Below the pieces are notes generated by a model. The model made no database searches, was not told the origin of the DNA, and saw only the letters and a program-made list of their open reading frames with translations. A stretch of DNA of 47,836 bases from Sulfurimonas sp. (GTDB lineage Bacteria > Campylobacterota > Campylobacteria > Campylobacterales > Sulfurimonadaceae): the NCBI GenBank assembly GCA_024513425.1, contig JANEIH010000003.1, forward strand, positions 1 to 47,836, written 5' to 3'. The position numbers and the translations under genes were made by a program. Positions 20,536 to 29,162 of the stretch are shown here, piece after piece. The number at the start of each line of letters is the position of its first letter. Position 1 is the first letter of the stretch.

Positions 20536-21703
20536 AACGCTCTATATTGATAAAGAGGCGGCTTCAGCATTAGAGCTTGTAGATGACGGATTGTTACATC
20601 CGGTAACAAAACTAATGAATAAAGCAGAGTCCATAGAGGTTTTAAAAACTGGACTCATCAATGGAAAATCTTTCCCTTTCCCTTTTATACTCGCACCCTT
20701 TGGAAAGAAAAATGAAGAGACAATCTCTTTGCTTGAAGTGGGTGAAGAGATCATAATCATCTGCAATCAAGAGGAGTTCGCAACACTTGTTGTTGAAGAA
20801 ACTTTTAGAATAGACCCAAATGAGCGTGTAAAACATATTTATGGCACAGACGACCTCTCTCACCCCGGTGTTATGGCAACCATCAAGCGTATCGGCAGAT
20901 GGGCAGTAAGCGGTAGCTATACTATACTGAACAAAAAAGAGAATATCAACAAAAAAAACATTGCCAAAGTAAAAGAGCTCATAGGCGCTAGCCATACAAG
21001 TTCTCTTGTAATGGGTGTCAATCCTCTGCATCGTGCACATGAGCGTCTTATTCGTCAAACCTTAGAGGCTACGGATCTGCTCATTATTTTTCTCTTAAAG
21101 CCTTATGATAGTGCCAATATTGCTTTTGATATTAGAAAAGAGGCTTTGCTATATTTTATAAATAACTTTTTACCTAAAAACCGCGTGGTTGTTGTGCCAC
21201 TTGAAAACAGTTATATCTTTGCAGGCTATAATGAGATCATTATCGATGCCATTGTTGCAAAGAATTATGGTTGTGGAAGACTCACAATCGGACGAAACCA
21301 CGCAGGTCTTGGTATGTTTTATGATTGTAACTCAAATAAGTCTATTGTTGATAAAGTAACTGGAATCGATATTGAAATAACAGTAGCAAGTGAATATGTT
21401 TATTGTGATGAGTGTAAAACATTAGTCAGTAAAAATACTTGTCCTCATGGGCAACATCATCAAATCTCTTATCATGCAGATTCTATCTTAGAGTTGCTTG
21501 AGGTTGGTCTTTTGCCACCAGCTGTACTTATTCGTAAAGAGATAAGCTCCTTTTTACTCTCAAAACTCTTTCCAAACAGATTTAAAAATCTGGAAAAGTT
21601 ATACTATGACACTTTTCCCGTCAAAGGTCTTTTAGAGGAGCATACGGAAAAAGATTTCTATCTTGAGTTGATGAAGCTCTATCAAACAACTTCACTTACA
21701 TAA
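20513..21703 (+). CDS. ATP sulfurylase-like protein (Cj1609 type)
   Basis: The ORF track begins too early; ATG 20513, overlapping the regulator by 23 nt, gives a 396-aa protein. ATP sulfurylases make APS from sulfate and ATP, or the reverse in sulfur oxidation. The usual QxRNPxHxxH motif reads MGVNPLHRAHERL here, and the second motif GRxHAG reads GRNHAGLGMFYDCN. A cysteine/histidine set CDECKTLVSKNTCPHG matches the zinc site of bacterial and archaeal Sat. The N-terminal PUA-like domain (about 1-150) and the position between the HP1021-type regulator and pgpA match C. jejuni. Loss of Gln and Arg in motif one makes activity uncertain. Confidence 0.8.
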   Translation: MTSSRKNKTLYIDKEAASALELVDDGLLHPVTKLMNKAESIEVLKTGLINGKSFPFPFILAPFGKKNEETISLLEVGEEIIIICNQEEFATLVVEETFRIDPNERVKHIYGTDDLSHPGVMATIKRIGRWAVSGSYTILNKKENINKKNIAKVKELIGASHTSSLVMGVNPLHRAHERLIRQTLEATDLLIIFLLKPYDSANIAFDIRKEALLYFINNFLPKNRVVVVPLENSYIFAGYNEIIIDAIVAKNYGCGRLTIGRNHAGLGMFYDCNSNKSIVDKVTGIDIEITVASEYVYCDECKTLVSKNTCPHGQHHQISYHADSILELLEVGLLPPAVLIRKEISSFLLSKLFPNRFKNLEKLYYDTFPVKGLLEEHTEKDFYLELMKLYQTTSLT

Positions 21704-21711
21704 GGGTATAA

Positions 21712-22218
21712 ATGAACTGGTTTTTTCTTACTGTAGGCTACAGTGGTCTCTCGCCAAAAGCCCCCGGAACTATGGGAACGCTTGTTTCTCTACCGTTTGG
21801 TATGTTGATACTTATCTATTTTGATGCAACAACACTTTTCTTGGCGACTTCACTTATTTCAATTGTCGCTATTAAGATTATTAATCAGTATGAAGAAGAG
21901 TCAGGCACACATGATAATCAAAAAATCGTTATTGATGAACTAGCAGGAGTATGGTTTGCACTCTCAGTTGCACCGGCAACAACTATTGCTATAGATCAGA
22001 TTTTTGATCTGCAAAACGGGTTTTTAATTCAGTCACTACTCTCTTTTGTTATTTTTCGAGCGTATGATATTATAAAACCGTCTATCATAGGAAGAATCGA
22101 CCGTGAAGCAAAAGGCGGTATTGGTGTTATGGGTGATGATATTATCGCTGGATTTGCAGCAGGAATCTCCTCTGCTGCACTTTGGCAAGGGTGGCTCTAT
22201 CTAAAAGATCTTATCTAG
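21712..22218 (+). CDS. pgpA: phosphatidylglycerophosphatase A
   Basis: It dephosphorylates phosphatidylglycerol phosphate, the last step of phosphatidylglycerol synthesis, at the inner membrane. In 168 aa it has GLSPKAPGTMGTLVSLP at the N-terminus, IVIDELAGVWFAL with the metal-binding Asp/Glu, RAYDIIKPSIIGRID and GGIGVMGDDIIAG at the end, all typical of PgpA. Three or four hydrophobic segments are present. It ends the ispDF-regulator-sat block. Confidence 0.94.
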   Translation: MNWFFLTVGYSGLSPKAPGTMGTLVSLPFGMLILIYFDATTLFLATSLISIVAIKIINQYEEESGTHDNQKIVIDELAGVWFALSVAPATTIAIDQIFDLQNGFLIQSLLSFVIFRAYDIIKPSIIGRIDREAKGGIGVMGDDIIAGFAAGISSAALWQGWLYLKDLI

Positions 22219-22531
22219 AACACTCTATCTCTTCGTAAGCTTTCTGCGTGAGTTTATCTAACATATCGTCATATGAGGTGTAAATAGACCCTAGTTCACT
22301 TGATCGCTGTCTGAGCTAAAGACCACACTACACTCATTACGGCGTTTTACACTAAAAGCTACTAGATTTACCACTTCTAGTTCAAAAAACTCTTTGATAT
22401 GGATCAAAATCGATCTTTGAGTTTTTCAAGTCACTTTTATAAATTGATAGCATTTGTCGGGCAGATCACTTCACATCTATTGCATTGACTCTCAACGCTT
22501 AGTGATCAAACACACAGCCCCGTATTAAGTT
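22219..22531 (-). pseudogene. decayed 4Fe-4S ferredoxin-type gene
   Basis: The 316-nt gap between pgpA and the MscS gene is not empty. Read on the minus strand it gives, in order but in shifting frames, RGCVFDH, then LSVESQCNRCEVICPTNAI (a CxxCxxxCP cluster-binding motif at about 22484-22458), then KSDLKNSKIDFDPYQRVF, then FELEVVNLVAFSVKRRNECSVVFSS, then SIYTSYDDMLDKLTQKAYEEIE. At least three frameshifts and the loss of the 5' part make it non-functional. The 9-mer CTCACGCAG occurs in it (22252-22244). The original function is unknown. Confidence 0.65.
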
Positions 22532-22534
22532 TTA

Positions 22535-24367
22535 TTATGATATATCTTCAACTCTTTGGGTTTCATCATAAATAGAGAGCGAAGGAAATGCAAATTCTAA
22601 GTTGTTTCGCTCAAAAATCTCCATAATTTTATCCATAACATCCTGTTTTGTTCTAAGCCAATCTTCCCACATTACAGATTTGGAAAAACAGTACACCAAG
22701 ATATTAATACTTGAATCTGAAAATTCGTCCAAATAAACCAAAAGGATACGCTTAATACCTTCAAGATCATCTTTTGAGACTAGCTTTTCAATATGCCAAC
22801 GCCGATCGGTAACACCTTCATATTTTGTCTCTTTAGTTGCAATATCAGGGTGATTTTTTAGCATCTCTCTTATCTCTTCTATAGCTTTTTTAATACTCTT
22901 ACGCTTAGAATCATACTTCACGCCGAGCTTCATCTTGATACGACGACCAAGTTTACGCCTGTTCCAGTTTTTGATATTTTTAGAAGCAAAAGTACCATTT
23001 GGAATGGCAATGAGTGCATTATCAAATGTTCGAATTGTAGTTACACGCAGACCGATCTCTATAACCGTTCCCTCACGCCCGTCTATCTCAATCCAATCCC
23101 CTTGAGAAAAGACATCAGAGAAGAGAATAGAGAGTGTTCCAAAGAAGTTAGATATTGTATCTTTTGCAGCAAATGCAACGGCAAATCCCCCGATTCCAAG
23201 ACCAGAAAGAACCGCTGTAAGATCTACTCCTGCAAAGTAAAGAGTAAATAACAAACCTATTATAAAGATGAAAAAGTTGATAATTTTAATACCAACATTG
23301 ATAAGCTCACCTTTAATAGTTGTCTTATCTTTTTCAAACTTTTTAAGATTGAGTACTACAATGGTGTTGATAATGATATAGATAATATAGGCTATAATCA
23401 TCGTATATATGATATTAAAAAATCTCAATATAAACTCTATGCTATTGAAATCATTATAGATATATATCATCATATTGGTATTGATGACAACAATTAATAA
23501 CTTTATACTTTTACGAGTCCTTAGCAGTATATCTTCTGCATATTCATTTAAAAAATCACTTTTGAGAAGGTATTTTTCAAGTACCATATAAAAGAGATAG
23601 ACAAAAAAGATAAGTGCAAAGATAATTATCAGTTTGATAACACTAAGACCAAAAGAGTCCAGCACGCTGTCAAATATCTGTACAATATCGAGTGAATTGA
23701 TGTAGATGGCAAGTTTGATGAGATGATATTTTGAAAATATATTGAGCCTATACATCTTGTTTTTAAACTTATAAAGATGTGTAATCATATCGTTGTTGAT
23801 ACTCTGTAGTGTATAAAACTCTTTGATGTTGTTTTGCGCTGCTTGTAATACTTTTGAACTCCCTTGCAGAGCCAAAATCTTGGCATATTTATTACTATTT
23901 TTTACTACTCTGTTGAGCTGTTTTTGATTTTGTGCCGTAAGCTGATTAAGCTTACTTTCAAAAGTCTTTATATTTTTACTATCAAGTGCGATTAAAATAT
24001 TTTTAATCATATTGTTAATATCACGCATGATTAGATAGGACTTTATCTGTACTTCATCACGAATGACAGCATATGAGTTCGCCTCTCTTTTGTTAATAGA
24101 TATAATCTTTTTTAGTGAAAAAATCTTAGAACTGAAATCTTTTAGATCATTAATATAGTATGATTTATCTGCCATGAGTCTGTAGAGTGCATCTTCATAC
24201 ATATTTTCTTGTTCTTTGAGAAGCTCCGAAGCCTCCTCTTGTGAAATATTGGCATCATTCATCTTATAGAGTAGCTGGATCTGGTTGTCAATAAATTCCG
24301 AATATTTTACACTAGCATGAGCTGTCAGCGTAAAAACAATAAGAAAGAGAAAAGATATCTTTTTCAT
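22535..24367 (-). CDS. MscS-family mechanosensitive channel
   Basis: A 610-aa protein with a signal peptide (MKKISFLFLIVFTLTAHA), a long helical periplasmic N-terminal domain (about 20-220) and about five membrane segments between 230 and 400. The pore-lining MscS TM3 region is clear: LSGLGIGGFAVAFAAKDTISNFFGTLSILF. The cytoplasmic beta domain with IEIDGREGTVIEIGLRVTTIRTFDNALIAIPN follows, and a C-terminal vestibule. It releases solutes at hypo-osmotic shock. The layout is of the larger MscK-like or YnaI-like type rather than E. coli MscS. It is monocistronic. Confidence 0.92.
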   Translation of the reverse strand: MKKISFLFLIVFTLTAHASVKYSEFIDNQIQLLYKMNDANISQEEASELLKEQENMYEDALYRLMADKSYYINDLKDFSSKIFSLKKIISINKREANSYAVIRDEVQIKSYLIMRDINNMIKNILIALDSKNIKTFESKLNQLTAQNQKQLNRVVKNSNKYAKILALQGSSKVLQAAQNNIKEFYTLQSINNDMITHLYKFKNKMYRLNIFSKYHLIKLAIYINSLDIVQIFDSVLDSFGLSVIKLIIIFALIFFVYLFYMVLEKYLLKSDFLNEYAEDILLRTRKSIKLLIVVINTNMMIYIYNDFNSIEFILRFFNIIYTMIIAYIIYIIINTIVVLNLKKFEKDKTTIKGELINVGIKIINFFIFIIGLLFTLYFAGVDLTAVLSGLGIGGFAVAFAAKDTISNFFGTLSILFSDVFSQGDWIEIDGREGTVIEIGLRVTTIRTFDNALIAIPNGTFASKNIKNWNRRKLGRRIKMKLGVKYDSKRKSIKKAIEEIREMLKNHPDIATKETKYEGVTDRRWHIEKLVSKDDLEGIKRILLVYLDEFSDSSINILVYCFSKSVMWEDWLRTKQDVMDKIMEIFERNNLEFAFPSLSIYDETQRVEDIS

Positions 24368-24481
24368 CTTTTAAATACCTTTGGCTATCGTTGCATCTGC
24401 AACTTTTTATCTGTTTTTTATCACTCTATTGTACCACAACTATGCAAAAAGAACTAACCGATACTCTAGTTGTTGTTTAAA

Positions 24482-24516
24482 CTTGATTGACATAGGCTCA
24501 ACTCTTATGATATAAT
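24482..24516 (+). promoter_or_regulatory. HAIR-like operator and -10 box upstream of cbpA-hspR
   Basis: CTTGATT-N7-GCTCAAC at 24482-24502 resembles HAIR, CTTGAGT-N7-ACTCAAG, the binding site of HspR (11 of 14 positions, spacing exact). TATAAT follows at 24511-24516, so the site covers the -35 region, a position suited to repression. It implies autoregulation of cbpA-hspR by HspR. Confidence 0.65.
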
Positions 24517-24559
24517 TTCGCTAATAGAGAATTTAACAATTATTAGCAAGGATTGGAAA

Positions 24560-25414
24560 ATGGCAAAATCATTATATGAAACATTAGGAGTATCAGAAAA
24601 TACAAGTGAATCTGAGATTAAAAAAGCATATAGAAAATTAGCAAGGAAATATCATCCGGATATCTGTAAAGAAGCAGATTGTGAAGAGAAATTTAAAGAG
24701 ATCAATGCAGCGTATGAGATATTGAGCGACAAAAAGAAAAAAGAGCAGTATGATATGTATGGAGATTCTATGTTTGGAGGGCAGAATTTCCATGACTTCT
24801 CACGCAGTCAGAGCGGTAATGTTGATCTTGATGAGATACTGCGTCAAATGTTCTCTAGTGGTGGAGGCTTTGGCGGTTTTGGTGGAGCTGGAGGTTTTCA
24901 TCAAGAACCAAATCTTGATATCGAATCAAAGGTGACGATTCCATTTAATGTAGCCATTCTTGGTGGAACGCACTCAGTTTCAGTTAATGGTGAGCGTCTT
25001 GATATTAAGATCCCAATAGGTGTTAAAACAGGAGAAAAGCTCCGCGTGAGAGGAAAAGGGCATACGCAAAACGGTCGTTTCGGAGATCTGTTTTTAAAGA
25101 TAACAGTAGCGCCGTCACCAGATTATGAGCGTGAGGGAGATGATCTTGTCAAAACCATAGATATATCGCTCTATGTAGCTTTCTTTGGTGATAAAATTGC
25201 ACTACAAACACTCGACAAAGAGATAAAACTCAAAATCCCACAAAACACAAAAAATGGACAGCGTTTCCGCGTGAAAGAGATGGGTGCTGTAAATAGAAAA
25301 ACAAAACAAAGAGGCGATTTGTACTTAAAAGCAAATATTATCAATCCAAAAGTAGAAGATTTGAGCAATGATTTGGTAGAATTGATGAAAGAAAAATTAC
25401 CAAAGAGAATTTAA
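24560..25414 (+). CDS. cbpA: DnaJ-like co-chaperone CbpA
   Basis: A 284-aa J-domain protein with [29 protein letters not shown] (HPD loop intact), a Gly/Phe linker ([14 protein letters not shown], about 105-125) and two C-terminal substrate-binding domains, without the Cys-rich zinc domain of DnaJ; so CbpA rather than DnaJ. It stimulates DnaK and may bind DNA. SD AAGGA lies before ATG. hspR follows after 11 nt, the cbpA-hspR pairing known from Helicobacter. Confidence 0.93.
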   Translation: MAKSLYETLGVSENTSESEIKKAYRKLARKYHPDICKEADCEEKFKEINAAYEILSDKKKKEQYDMYGDSMFGGQNFHDFSRSQSGNVDLDEILRQMFSSGGGFGGFGGAGGFHQEPNLDIESKVTIPFNVAILGGTHSVSVNGERLDIKIPIGVKTGEKLRVRGKGHTQNGRFGDLFLKITVAPSPDYEREGDDLVKTIDISLYVAFFGDKIALQTLDKEIKLKIPQNTKNGQRFRVKEMGAVNRKTKQRGDLYLKANIINPKVEDLSNDLVELMKEKLPKRI

Positions 25415-25425
25415 ACAGGAGGTAA

Positions 25426-25806
25426 ATGATGCATCATTATGACGAATCGGTTTATTTAATCAGTATAGTCTCGAAGATGTTAGATATTCACCCACAAACT
25501 TTGCGTCAGTATGAGAGGGAGAATCTCATTACGCCTTCTCGTTCAAATGGACGCATACGACTCTATTCACAGCGTGACATAGATAGAATTAAACTTATTT
25601 TACGCCTTACGCGTGAGCTTGGTGTAAATCTTGCAGGTGTTGATATTATTTTACGCTTAAAAGAGAATGTAGATAAGATGGATCGTGAGATTGCCGACTT
25701 GCGTCATGAGGTAGAAATTGTGAAAAATGCTCGTTCTGTTTCTCCTGATAAAGCATTAGTGACAAAGAAAAGTATCTATGAGATGATTATTTTTGAGGGA
25801 GATTAG
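25426..25806 (+). CDS. hspR: heat-shock repressor HspR (MerR family)
   Basis: A 126-aa repressor of chaperone genes. The MerR-type helix-turn-helix and wing are clear: [36 protein letters not shown] (about 18-55), followed by a coiled coil (about 80-105). SD AGGAGG lies 3 nt before ATG 25426 and 6 nt before ATG 25429, so the true start may be one codon later. It is the likely ligand of the HAIR-like site upstream of cbpA. Its stop overlaps the convergent murA stop. Confidence 0.93.
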   Translation: MMHHYDESVYLISIVSKMLDIHPQTLRQYERENLITPSRSNGRIRLYSQRDIDRIKLILRLTRELGVNLAGVDIILRLKENVDKMDREIADLRHEVEIVKNARSVSPDKALVTKKSIYEMIIFEGD

Positions 25807-25818
25807 AGTCCCTCTTTT
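25795..25818 (+). terminator. terminator after hspR
   Basis: A 6-bp stem GAGGGA / TCCCTC with an 8-nt loop, then TTTT, at the meeting point of hspR and murA. The stem includes the last codons of both convergent genes. It works best for the plus strand; the minus strand lacks a T-run. Confidence 0.5.
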
Positions 25819-27071
25819 AATCTCTCAACCATAACACCCACATTTTTAAGCTTTTTCTCCAAAGAGTCATATCCACGGTCAAGATGGTAGATACGATGAA
25901 TGTTTGTTTCTCCTTGGGCAACAAGGGCTGCTAAAACAAGAGCACTTGATGCTCTGAGATCTGTTGCCATAACATCCGTTGCGCTTAAATCACATTTTCC
26001 ATTGATAGTAGCAGTATGTCCACTGAGCGAGATATCTGCTCCCATGCGTTGTAACTCACTCACATGCATAAATCTATTCTCAAAAAGACGCTCTTCTATG
26101 ATAGATACTCCATTTGCCTGCGTGGCAAGTGCCATAAACTGTGCTTGCATATCTGTTGGAAAAGCAGGGTACTCCTGTGTAACAATTTTAACAGGTTTAA
26201 TCTCTTTGTTTGGATGGATTGTAATAGTCTCTTTTGTGAGTGTAAGCTCAAACCCCATCTCTTCAAATTTTGCGATAACCGCACCAAGATGATTTGGTTC
26301 TACATCTGTAATTGTGAGTTTTGAGCCGGTAATTGCTCCTGCACAAAGATATGTTCCTGCTTCGATTCTATCTGCAATAGTACTAAACTCTTTGATATCT
26401 AAAAGCTCTCCGGCAGTTCCATGTATCTTTAGTGCTGCCGTACCGATTCCCTCAATTATCACGCCACTTGCATTGAGCACTTCACAGAGTTGAACCACTT
26501 CAGGCTCGCGTGCAACATTGATAATAGTTGTCTCACCTTCTGCAAGTGCTGCTGCCATAACAATATTGGCTGTTCCTGTCACTGTGATTTTATCAAAGAT
26601 AATTTCACAACCTTTGAGTCCTTTTGGTGCTCGTGCTTCAATATAACCTGCTTTGATTGATATCTCTGCACCCATCTGTTCAAGTGCTTTGAGATGGAGA
26701 TCGATTGGGCGTTGTCCTATGGCACAGCCTCCTGGAAGTGACACATCACAGTGTCCAAAACGCGCTAGAATTGGACCTAAAACAAGAATGGAGGCACGCA
26801 TTGTTTTTACAATGTTGTAGGTTGCTTTTGTTTCGTTTATAGAAGTAGTATCCACCACAACTCTATCATCGTAAAAATTACAAGATGCCCCAAGGTTTGC
26901 AAGAAGCTTTAGAAGTGTTCTTATATCTGCAACATTCGGTAGATTTTTAATGGCAACGCTGTTGCGAGCCAAAATTGTCATGGCAATAAGCGGTAGCGAT
27001 GCATTTTTTGCACCAGAGATTTTTATTGTTCCATTGAGGGCAGATTTGCCTTTGATTTTTAAGTAGTCCAT
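25803..27071 (-). CDS. murA: UDP-GlcNAc 1-carboxyvinyltransferase MurA
   Basis: First committed step of peptidoglycan synthesis: it transfers enolpyruvate from PEP to UDP-GlcNAc. The 422-aa sequence has [12 protein letters not shown] at the N-terminus, the catalytic loop [16 protein letters not shown] with the active-site Cys (the residue hit by fosfomycin), and [11 protein letters not shown] and [12 protein letters not shown] near the C-terminus. The Cys, not the Asp found in resistant forms, is present. It is monocistronic. Confidence 0.97.
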   Translation of the reverse strand: MDYLKIKGKSALNGTIKISGAKNASLPLIAMTILARNSVAIKNLPNVADIRTLLKLLANLGASCNFYDDRVVVDTTSINETKATYNIVKTMRASILVLGPILARFGHCDVSLPGGCAIGQRPIDLHLKALEQMGAEISIKAGYIEARAPKGLKGCEIIFDKITVTGTANIVMAAALAEGETTIINVAREPEVVQLCEVLNASGVIIEGIGTAALKIHGTAGELLDIKEFSTIADRIEAGTYLCAGAITGSKLTITDVEPNHLGAVIAKFEEMGFELTLTKETITIHPNKEIKPVKIVTQEYPAFPTDMQAQFMALATQANGVSIIEERLFENRFMHVSELQRMGADISLSGHTATINGKCDLSATDVMATDLRASSALVLAALVAQGETNIHRIYHLDRGYDSLEKKLKNVGVMVERLKEGL

Positions 27072-27159
27072 GTTTATCTTTATTTTGTTTTTCTAAAAAA
27101 ATTGTGTTATTATATCTTAAATTTGCTATACTACCGTTAATGATTAAGTAGGAAATAAG

Positions 27160-27591
27160 ATGAGTTCGGCACTTGAGCGGCTAAAAAAAATAACAAATAA
27201 GATATCTTCGTATGAGCTAGCAAGAAAAGAGAATACGGCAGAGCTTAAAGAGCTTTATAGAGAGATAGGTATCGATAAAAAAGTAGAGTATTTTGAAGAG
27301 CTTTTTGAATTTAAAGCTATTAATCTCTCAGGTGTTTCACTTCAAGAAGAGAATTTAGGTGAGATAAAAGAGGGAAAGTATCTACAGATTTTAGCAATAT
27401 CGTACGATAAGGATGCAACCATAAAGAGTAAAAATGTCTCCTTGGCATACTTTGGAAGAGTTGAGAGTGTTGATAGGGTATTAAAAGAGAGGATTGTGGA
27501 GTTTGTAATTAGATACCGTTTTGAGAAGAGTTTTATCAATATGGAGCACTATCACGCTATGTTTAAAAAATTTAAAAACAAAGATGTTTAA
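27160..27591 (+). CDS. hypothetical protein, 143 aa
   Basis: I do not recognise it. It begins with a charged helical part (SALERLKKITNKISSYELARKENTAELKELYREIG), then a mixed alpha/beta part ending with FEKSFINMEHYHAMFKKFK. There is no signal peptide, membrane segment or cysteine. It heads a tight run of five genes: the next gene overlaps its stop by 8 nt. It is likely cytosolic. Confidence 0.65.
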   Translation: MSSALERLKKITNKISSYELARKENTAELKELYREIGIDKKVEYFEELFEFKAINLSGVSLQEENLGEIKEGKYLQILAISYDKDATIKSKNVSLAYFGRVESVDRVLKERIVEFVIRYRFEKSFINMEHYHAMFKKFKNKDV

Positions 27592-28087
27592 GTTTTATTT
27601 TCTATTGTGGGTTTCATGGGTAGTTCAAGTAGTGTTGCGTAGCCTTTTTCTAGCAACATTTTTTGCACTTCTTTTGACACTCTTTATCTATATGAAACAG
27701 GGCTTCCCTTCTATAGATAAAGAGATAACGGATGCACTTTTTGATGTTTGGAAGTTTTGGTTTGCTATTGCTTTAAATGCGGCTGTTTTAATCGCACTTT
27801 TTCAAAGCGTAAAGTATCTTTTTGACCATCCTCACGCAGACTATATGCTAAAACTCAAAAATGGAGATTTGGCTAAAATACGGCGGAAATGGTTTTGGTT
27901 ACTTATTTGGCTTGTCGGGAATTTGATGGTGCTTGCAGCGCTGTTTACACATATCTTTAGCTTTTATGAGAGCCTTTTTGACTGGTTTAATATCTATATT
28001 CTATACGCTTTTATATTATTTGCAGGATATCTCTCTTTTATATTTTTAAGCAGTCGTTGCAAAAGTGTTAGGATTGTGAAGTGCTGA
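27584..28087 (+). CDS. hypothetical inner-membrane protein
   Basis: The ORF track starts 21 codons too early; ATG 27584, overlapping the upstream stop, gives a 167-aa protein. Four hydrophobic segments are visible at about residues 3-36, 58-78, 108-128 and 135-155, rich in Trp and Phe. PHADYMLKLKNGDLAKIRRKW forms a cationic inner loop. No family motif is recognised. The stop overlaps the start of the DnaQ-like gene. Confidence 0.65.
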   Translation: MFKFYFLLWVSWVVQVVLRSLFLATFFALLLTLFIYMKQGFPSIDKEITDALFDVWKFWFAIALNAAVLIALFQSVKYLFDHPHADYMLKLKNGDLAKIRRKWFWLLIWLVGNLMVLAALFTHIFSFYESLFDWFNIYILYAFILFAGYLSFIFLSSRCKSVRIVKC

Positions 28088-28767
28088 TATTTTTAGATAT
28101 TAAAACAACAGGATATGAAAAAGAGGATAAAATCTGCTCTTTAGGAGTGCTCTTCTTTGAAAACAGATCCTGCACAAGCTCTTTGTATGAGCTTATAAAT
28201 GAGGGTAAAAAGATACCCTCAAAGGCTTCGGCTTTGCATAATATCACCAATGAGATGATTCAAGGGAAACCTGCGTTGCGTGAGAGTGAGATTTATAAAT
28301 ATCTCCAGATACACAACAAAGCAGAAAACATACTAATCATGCATAACGCCGATTTTGTTCTTCCTTATCTCAAAGATGTCGGTTTAAAATGGTATGGTAA
28401 AATCATAGATACACAAAAAGTTTTAAAGCATCATATTCCAGAGTGTGAATCTTTTAGTTTGGAATTTATACGCTATGAGTTAAAACTCTACACAAAAGAA
28501 GAGCCACATAAACAATTATGTGGAATTAAAGATGCTTTTGTCGTTAAGTTGCTCTTTGACTATCTCTTAGAAGAGTTAAGTCAAGAGATGATGCAAGAGC
28601 TTAGTTTTAAAAATGTACTGCTTGAGAAGTTTCCCTTTGGAAAGTATGCCGGTAGATATATTGAAGAGATAGCTGAGATTGATAGAAGCTATCTGCTGTG
28701 GATGCTCTCTTTAGAGAGTTTGGATGATGATTTAGCGTACTCTTTGGAGTACTATTTACAAGGATAG
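28081..28767 (+). CDS. DnaQ-like exonuclease-fold protein, probably inactive
   Basis: A 228-aa protein starting at GTG within the upstream gene's last codons. The N-terminal 170 residues follow the DEDDh exonuclease pattern, but motif I reads FLDIKTTG instead of DxETTG, motif II reads HNADFVLPYL where NxxFDL is expected, and motif III reads LCGIKDAF where HRALSDA-like is expected, with His displaced. The C-terminus FGKYAGRYIEEIAEIDRSYLLWML is a DUF3820-like module found behind ExoX-type nucleases. It probably still binds nucleic acid or a partner without cutting. A real nuclease with shifted residues is the alternative. Confidence 0.75.
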   Translation: MLIFLDIKTTGYEKEDKICSLGVLFFENRSCTSSLYELINEGKKIPSKASALHNITNEMIQGKPALRESEIYKYLQIHNKAENILIMHNADFVLPYLKDVGLKWYGKIIDTQKVLKHHIPECESFSLEFIRYELKLYTKEEPHKQLCGIKDAFVVKLLFDYLLEELSQEMMQELSFKNVLLEKFPFGKYAGRYIEEIAEIDRSYLLWMLSLESLDDDLAYSLEYYLQG

Positions 28768-28769
28768 AG

Positions 28770-29162
28770 ATGAAAGTTGCCGTTGAGTGTCAATCGCCGT
28801 TATTGCAAAAATCGTTAGAGCTTTTTTTGTCAAAATATTTGAGTACTTCAAAGAAGTATGATATTATTGTTCGTGATGAAGAGTGTTTTGGAAATAGTCG
28901 CTGTTTCTACATAGGCAGTGATGCAAATGCAGATCTTGTCAAGCCATTTTCTAAGTCACAGCTTATTTTGGCTCTTGAAAAACGCTATAAAGAGCTTTAT
29001 GGAGAGGATGAAAAAGCAGAAAACAAAGCTGTAGAAGAGGAGTATTTTAAAGAGAATGCCTCTATGGACTTCTCAATCTTGGAAAGACGCATAGAGTTTT
29101 TGACGCAGGAGTATCAGGCAAATATTTTGCAGGCCGTAAAAGTATTCTATGAAAAACAATAA
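28770..29162 (+). CDS. hypothetical protein with reduced receiver-like domain
   Basis: A 130-aa protein, start 2 nt after the exonuclease-like gene. The first 75 residues resemble a shortened receiver domain: MKVAVECQSPLLQKSLELFLSKYL like beta1-alpha1, and NADLVKPFSKSQLILALEKRYKEL like the KPF loop and last helix. The acidic pocket and phosphoacceptor part are missing. An acidic linker (GEDEKAENKAVEEE) and a helical tail follow. The receiver assignment is an inference from pattern; the function is unknown. Confidence 0.55.
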   Translation: MKVAVECQSPLLQKSLELFLSKYLSTSKKYDIIVRDEECFGNSRCFYIGSDANADLVKPFSKSQLILALEKRYKELYGEDEKAENKAVEEEYFKENASMDFSILERRIEFLTQEYQANILQAVKVFYEKQ

